64,000 nt of DNA from Hyalella azteca (taxonomy: Eukaryota; Arthropoda; Malacostraca; Amphipoda; Hyalellidae): contig NW_025947706.1 of assembly GCF_000764305.2 (NCBI RefSeq), positions 62,001-126,000 of the forward strand. Reading direction: 5' to 3'. The notes under the pieces are model-generated. The model ran no database searches. It was not told the DNA's origin and saw only the letters and a program-made list of their open reading frames with translations. The first letter of the stretch is position 1. Every line of letters begins with the position of its first letter. The translations under genes and the position numbers were made by a program. This document shows, piece by piece, positions 58,532 to 64,000 of this stretch.

Positions 58532-58776
58532 TTTATGTTTATCTCTATATATCCATACATTCCCATGGGAACAACAAGGATTTATTACTATGAATTACAT
58601 GCTAGGATAATTTTTTTTTTCATTCAATTTCAGGTTTTTCGGGGATATAATCTAGGTTATGTAAAAATTAATAGTCGCTGGCAGCCGCAGCACTGCTGAT
58701 GAGTGATGATAAGGCCTTTGACAAGTGAGGTTGGTGAACCAAAATCCCATTCAATCAGCTCCCGCTTTCCCATCAG

Positions 58777-59120
58777 ATGGGTTCAAATGTGCAAGTTATT
58801 GCAAACCAGTATCGGAAGATTAGGGACATTGATTGGGCAGACTCAACGCTTTTCAGAAACTCGTCAATTCAAAGGCAGCACCTGAATTCTGGAGTGCCTT
58901 TCGAGATTTCACTGATCATGAAGTCATCATCCATTCACGGTAGTCATCAATTCATGGAACTGACTTGACTACTGCCTCAGTTGTCTACATTCACCAGTCT
59001 CCAATGTCTTCGTGGAGCGAGTGTTTTCACAAGTCACTTATGTGAAAAAACAAGCAACAAAACGGTATTTCAACTCAGGTACTGGAGACCATTATTCAGA
59101 CCAAAAGCTATCTGCTCAGC
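58777..59120 (+). pseudogene. second hAT transposase C-terminal remnant
   Basis: QVIANQYRKIRDIDWADS is followed, after a frame change near 58940, by CLHSPVSNVFVERVFSQVTY and VKKQATKR, again a hAT dimerisation motif. It matches the remnant in copy A (FTNLENHHPFMELAAYLSTL and FVExVFSQLTYVK). The preceding transposase (57426-58531) has its own such motif, so two different hAT proteins lie in one element. Confidence 0.7.
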
Positions 59121-59558
59121 TTCAACAAGTGTAGCCGCAATTGTGTGATTACACCCGAAATGTCAGATAAATGCAAATTATACAATGCAGGCATGCACAA
59201 AAATAAGGAAGAGGAAGATGACCCGTTTCCGTGGCATGCTCATATTGAGTCGGAAGAAGTGACACACTGTGATAAGAAGGAAAAGTGTAAATGTAATCAA
59301 AAACAGGAAAAGAAAAGTGTCAGAATGTTTCAAACAGAGTGAAAAAATATAACATGTTCAATTTGGCTAATTATTCGTCAAGCCAGACAAAAGCACAGGA
59401 AAAAGAATAAAAAATGACTAATTTTTCTAAACAAGTTGTTTCTGACAAATAGTTTCATACAATTTGAAGGTATTAATCTGTTTTTTTTTTTTGTAAATTT
59501 CGTGTATTTTGAGCTAGGCAATCTGGTATTCTCGAAAAGAAAAAAGTATGCAACACTG

Positions 59559-60377
59559 GGCTTCATTTCATCAGCAGCCGTCGACGCTGCAACACTCGAC
59601 TGCAGCGTCGACTGCTGCAGTTGGGCGACCTGCAGCTCTCAGTTATACATCATACGTTAATTAGGCGTTCGTTTCCGTCAACTAGAAGTGAAGTCTTCAC
59701 AAGCCTGTATGACGAGTCTTGAAAGATATCTTAGAGAGGAGTGTAGGGACGTGTAGTGTTGAAGACGCATGCAAGATCACCATGAGGATTCAATTAATTA
59801 CTATGGTCGGTTAGGGTTGACGCGGTCCAGATTCCAGTTAGCGGCATGTGGTCGGTGATGACCTGATCAAAGGTTATTTATTGATTGACCAGCAGTTCAG
59901 TTTTGATTTTCATAGGCCCTTCATAACCGAAAATAACGACCTCAATTTAGAGATTTACACCGATGACGGAGTCTTGCTCATAGTGCTCAAAAACAAGCTT
60001 CTTACAATATTGGTGAAGTTAAGGTGGTACAAATCAGTGTTAGATAAGTGTTGTATATCAAGTTATTATTGTCATGATTCCCTGGCAGTGATCACCAAAG
60101 CCATGAATTTTTACTTACATTCACGTTAGGGTGTAAATGACTACAGCTTTAAGTCACTTCTTAGAATTAATTCGAATTTATCGTCTATATCTTTTTGCCA
60201 ACAACAACTCAAGTCTTTCATATCATTGACGTTAATTCAGTTAAGCGCAACAGAACCCTTGTACTTTTCTCCTAGTTTCCTGTTCGCCCTCTTGGCCCCT
60301 AACTCCACCCGTTTCTCCGTGGTGGGTTGGGGTTTAAAAACTGTGGTAATATGCCGGTTGCACTTGTTGCAGGTGGG
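59559..60377. other. no gene recognised
   Basis: Short palindrome-like GTCGACGCTGCAACACTCGA / TGCAGCGTCGAC at about 59580-59615. A 93-codon frame at 59848-60129 has no recognisable motif. Confidence 0.35.
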
Positions 60378-61103
60378 GTTTGTTCTAGACTCCTGCGTTT
60401 GGCATTTTGTTTATTCCGAGACGAGACGAGACGAGACAGCAGGCTCCGTCCCGGTTCGCAATAAAAACCGGGACAATTTTCAGCCGTCCGTAGGAATTCC
60501 GGGACGATACCGAGACGAGACGAGACATCCCGGTTAAAATAGGCACCTTAAAATTTCCCTGAATTTATAGCCATTTTAACGAGACATAATGAGACGAATC
60601 AATTATTGATGTTATATAAACTTTGGCTTACCATCATACATTTATACAGAGCTGGGCAGCGCTACTTTGAAATATAGCGGCCGCTACCGCTACAATGTAG
60701 CGGTACGCTCTAAACCGCTACAATGTACGCTCTAAATGTAGCGGGCGCTACCGCTACCGCTACAATTGCTTAAAGGTAGCGCCGCTACCGCTACCGAATA
60801 TGTAGCGGCCGCTACATGTAGCGCGCTACTGCCCACCTCTGGTAACAACAAACATGTTGACACTATTAACAGGCTGAGGTTGACAATATTACACCGAAAA
60901 CACTGTCTCGTCCCGGTTCATAAATAACCGGGACACAAGTTTTAAAGTCCGGGACAGAAGTCTTGTCTCGGTTCATACGTTTATTCCGGGACAAATTTTA
61001 CCCTCTGTCCCGTTATTTTTTTCCCGGAATTTTCTCGTCTCGTTTCGTCTGTCCCGGTTCATTTCGAGAAAATTATTTCGAGACGCAGGAGTCTAGTTTG
61101 TTC
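60378..61103. mobile_element. hAT-like MITE with perfect 8-bp target duplication
   Basis: The element spans 60386-61095, flanked on both sides by GTTTGTTC (60378-60385, 61096-61103). Ends are TAGACTCCTGCG inverted. The long subterminal arms contain GAGACGAGACGAGAC and repeated CCCGGTTCATAAATAACCGGGAC palindromes. Non-coding. A related, decayed arm lies at 63290-63420. It contains a nested element at 60647-60841. Confidence 0.88.
60647..60841. mobile_element. nested 195-bp hAT-like MITE
   Basis: Ends CAGAGCTGGGCAG and, complemented, CAGAGGTGGGCAG. The interior is full of (G)TAGCGG/CCGCTA(C) palindromic words. CAGAG ends fit hAT. No matching flank was found. It lies in the middle of the MITE at 60386-61095. 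Confidence 0.8.
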
Positions 61104-61389
61104 CACAGGGCTCCTGGAAGATAAAAAAAATAAACTACCCTTACGTCCGGCGTACATCTGAATTGAGGCATTTGGTTGCGTCTGCTTTCGTCCTCTGACT
61201 AGCAATGTTACAGGTCATTGAGGTTGCCAACCAGAATTGCTTCACTAAAGTACCTGCGTTAGCCTCATGGTTAGGTACCACCTGTGAAATTCTCGCAAGT
61301 TCTAGCGTTGTTAGCAGTCTCTTTAATCTGAGATATGAATTTTCTTGTGTATAGCCACTCGATAAGTCGATTTTCCTTTGCGCTTATTC

Positions 61390-62105
61390 TTCATTGAGGT
61401 TTGCCACGCCTTCTCGAAATATTGTCTTGATCAATGTTCCCACTCTATGGATTGTTGAATGCGATAGGAACTATATGAGAATGCTGAAGATAGAAATGAG
61501 AAGGTGGTCAGAGTCGAGACGGGGCAGCGAGGTCCAGACAGCGTCTAGGGACAGATGTGAAGTGATGAGGTTGAGGTCAGGTGATGATGTAGCTGCCTGT
61601 GACGGGAGTTTGGTGGGAGTGTCTTGATTGAGGAGGGCGAGATGACTGGAGTCTATTTGGTTGATTAAGGCTTAGCATCGGGCAGGCGCGCGGTCTTCTT
61701 GAGCGGCGGATAACCTTGCTTGGTTATGAGCATTGAAATCGCCCATTATGATGGTCTTATGGACGTCCAGCTCTAGTATAGTAAGGTCAGGGAAGGAAAG
61801 AAACCGGGGGGACAGAAGGTGGGTAGGGAGAAAGATGGGATTAAACACTACCAGGGGAAATGGAGATGCCCTGGTGTTCTGTGGTTGAATTTCCAGGGAA
61901 CAGGTGGTCAGAAGGGATCGGGGAGTTGGAGACAAAATGGTTCACAAGGAAGCAAAGACCGCCACCGCCTGCACGAGGACCAATGGGTCTGCCGCGGTGG
62001 ACCATGGTGTAACCAGAGAAGGTTGGGGGATTTGAGGCCTCGGTCAGCTTGCTTTCCTGTATGGCTGCAACGAGGATGGAGTTGGTGGATAAGACCGAGC
62101 ACCCG
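61390..62105 (-). pseudogene. LINE (non-LTR retrotransposon) endonuclease remnant
   Basis: The minus strand reads ILVAAIQESKLTEA, GYTMVHRGRPIGPRAGGGGL and FLVNHFVSN. After a frame change it reads IIMGDFNAHNQARLSAAQED, then SSPDLNLITSHLSLDAVWTS and LDSDHLLISIF. These are the ordered motifs of an AP-like endonuclease: Q-E, GDFNAHN, SSPDL and the final SDH. This is the enzyme that nicks target DNA for LINEs. An in-frame stop follows the ARC codons near 61676. No reverse transcriptase follows, because the 3' side meets the MITE at 61103. The clade is uncertain, perhaps Jockey/CR1-like. Confidence 0.78.
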
Positions 62106-62560
62106 CAAACGCCACAAGGGTGAGTGATGTCAGGGGTGAGTGATAGTCACGAGGTCAACTGGGCGGGCTACAGCGGATGACAGGAGGAATTATATGGAGA
62201 AGCGACGCCCCGCATCGGGCCGCCGCCAAGCCGAAAATCGGCTGCGGCAGGCCCTAGTTTTGTGTCCGTGTTTTAACCCCACGGGAGCAACAAGTCGTCC
62301 ATCCACCAGGAAGAGTTCCGGACATCGGATGAAAAAACGCATGTTTGAACAGCTTCTGCTCGCAAATGCGACAGAAACAGGCGACAGAAGAAGGGATGAC
62401 GGTGCAGATCGTAGCAGTTCTGGCGTTTAAAGCTAGCAATTCTCACAGAAACTTCGTGAGATTAGTCTCTAAATACCTTATCAAGTCTAAATTTAAGACA
62501 CTAGCAATTGATGCATTTGTTACAAGCTGGTTTAATGAAATATACGAGTTTTCATTTAAT
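62106..62560. other. possible 5' part of LINE remnant
   Basis: The minus strand near 62254-62439 has a Cys-containing frame (FCRICEQKLFKHAFFHP) that might be LINE-related; support is weak. Confidence 0.25.
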
Positions 62561-62830
62561 TAGCGCCTCCGTGCCCAATGCGCCCGACTGGCGCGCTCTC
62601 GGGGACCCGACAAGCTCTTTGAATGGCAGCCTTTTTACGGGTGGTTAGCATTTGCGTAGGTAACATACCTGACTTCTATTCCTATGCCAGTCAGGGTGCT
62701 CAGGGTAGAGAAAAATTCCATTCTGTGTTGAGGTAAGTAACAAGTAAACCTTACGCTCTTCAAAAAGCCTTTCATCTTCACTATCCCAGATATCGTCATC
62801 GATAAGTTACGAGTCAACTATCTCAACACG
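62560..62830 (-). repeat. dispersed coding repeat (DDDSWDSEEERLFEE family), copy 2
   Basis: The complement reads DDDIWDSEDERLFEERK, then PEHPDWHRNRSQV and RARQSGALGTEAL, aligning with 43320-43590. Orientation is opposite to copy 1. A short insertion relative to copy 1 contains TTACTTGTTACTTACCTCAA. Confidence 0.55.
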
Positions 62831-64000
62831 ATTCGTGCTGTTGCTGACGAATTGTTGACCGCGATCTAGTTTGTAATTCGCCGCACTCATCCAAGCAAGA
62901 CGACAGAAAAGAGTGAATGAATATTTTCTTAGGAAGTAGCTGGTGCAAGTTAAGAGCCGATTCCTTCCTGAACCATAATTGTTAGCTCTTTAAGCCAAAT
63001 ATTGGTAGCGGTTTAAGCTAAATATTTTATGTGTCCAAATCTGTGCATTAACTACTTTGAAGAGTTTATCGCTGGCTGTCTGTCTATAGTCGCTTACTTT
63101 ATATTGGCAAATTTATCCCCGAATCTCCATTTGGTTACTTTATTTTCACGTAAAGTGATATATATTTGTGCTCTTTATAATACTGGACGTTTGTCAAGAT
63201 CAGTTTCGTACTCAAAGACCCGCAGGCAGAATACTTGAATTATGATAATGCAGCATATTTGTCATCAACACTGCATCTCGTAATAATTTTCTCGAAATGA
63301 ACGGGACGAGAAGAAAATTACCGGAAGAGATTACGGAACAGAGGGTAAAATGTGTCCCGGAATAAACGTAAAATGTGTCCCGAAAAAAAATTAACCTGGA
63401 CAAGACTTGCGTGCCGGTAATTATGAAACTATACGAGATCTGAAAACAAAACTAAACGATTCAGAACGCACAAGTAAGAAATACGAAGTTAACTCTTGAG
63501 AGTTGATGGGCAGTTACCAGTCAAGGGCAAATTCGGTGCCATTCGGCTGTCGAACTAATTTGGCAGCACAGTCAATCAAGTCTTGATCGATCGACAGAGA
63601 TTGATGTGGTTCGATCAAGAATATTGATGCAGAATCCTGCTCGATCGACGAAGGCAAAACCCAATTTGTAGTCGATAATTACAGGGGCAATGTCGCGGGG
63701 CGCCGCACCGATTAAAGAGGAGTATTCTAAGACGATTCGGTGAAGATCTTTGAAGTTTCTGCACCCTATAATTTGTTGAGTCGAATAATCTGCATTGAAC
63801 GATGTCGTATCTACACTAGCTGAAATAGAATCTGCATTAATCGATGTCGTATCATCATTGATCTACGTCGAATGTACATTAATCGATGTCAAATCCATAT
63901 TAATTGCCAAATGCCCGGCAGTTGAGTTTGACCGTTTGTCGACTACGCAAAAACAAATTTAAAATTTTTTTTCTCTCTCCGAGATCATCGACACGTTACT
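62831..64000. other. no gene; MITE-arm fragment and short repeats
   Basis: Positions 63290-63420 (CTCGAAATGAACGGGACGAG, GTGTCCCGGAATAAACG) match the arm of the MITE at 60386-61095. At 63790-63900 the word GCATTAATCGATGTCGTA recurs loosely three or four times. No gene is seen. Confidence 0.45.

Larger units (their letters stand above)
56806..59558 (+). mobile_element. hAT element, copy C with transposase
   Basis: The left end CATCGTTGCCAACTGG and the right end GCAACACTG match the ends of copy A at 25036-26986. The first 380 bp and last 550 bp align closely with the complement of copy A. Length 2.75 kb. The flanking 8-mers (TTTCAATC, GGCTTCAT) do not match, so the target duplication has decayed or an end is misplaced. 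The interior carries a broken hAT transposase and a second C-terminal transposase piece. Confidence 0.85.

Overview
This is eukaryotic nuclear DNA, most likely from an arthropod and probably an insect. Four things point there: a degenerate (CCTAA)n block, which is the arthropod TTAGG telomere motif; GT-AG splice sites; AT-rich unique sequence; and a dense mix of Penelope-like, hAT, Kolobok-like and LINE remnants. There is no prokaryotic gene organisation and no intact conserved host gene. Most open frames are chance or transposon debris. The species cannot be read from the sequence.

Layout. 1-3170: a Penelope-like fragment, then on the minus strand a spliced but decayed partial copy of the 26S proteasome ATPase gene PSMC1/Rpt2, in which one exon fragment is amplified four times in tandem. 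3171-13817: two same-orientation copies of a TTAA-flanked DNA transposon encoding a Mutator-like transposase and a YqaJ-type nuclease. The first is internally deleted and carries a satellite-bearing transposon; the second holds nearly the whole coding region, with frameshifts. 16600-22230: remnants of another transposase family, a fold-back element, and a 2.2 kb TIR element. 22300-27415: decayed coding sequence ending in a P-loop helicase fragment, split by a hAT element with an 8-bp target duplication. 27661-29345: a Penelope-like element (reverse transcriptase plus GIY-YIG nuclease) whose terminal region holds a hammerhead-ribozyme-like motif, seen again at 19.6 and 55.7 kb.

30000-46000 is mostly unassigned. 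It holds three consecutive stem-loops near 30.1 kb, a hAT element with a perfect target duplication (34276-35841), GC-rich patches with an NRF-1-type site near 38 kb, and a dispersed coding repeat at 43.3 kb that is also found inverted at 62.6 kb. 46000-53000 has telomere-like repeats, two copies of a TTAA-type MITE, a 13-bp minisatellite of about 45 units, and an exact duplicated Tn5 mosaic end that looks like an uncut mate-pair junction adapter, so linkage across position 51194-51231 is suspect. The best host-gene candidate is a spliced hypothetical gene at 53067-54389. 56800-59560 is a longer relative of the 25 kb hAT element with a broken transposase. 60386-61095 is a hAT-like MITE with another nested inside it. 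61390-62105 is a LINE endonuclease remnant.

The genes do not form a pathway. The window is best read as intergenic or intronic sequence built from nested mobile elements.
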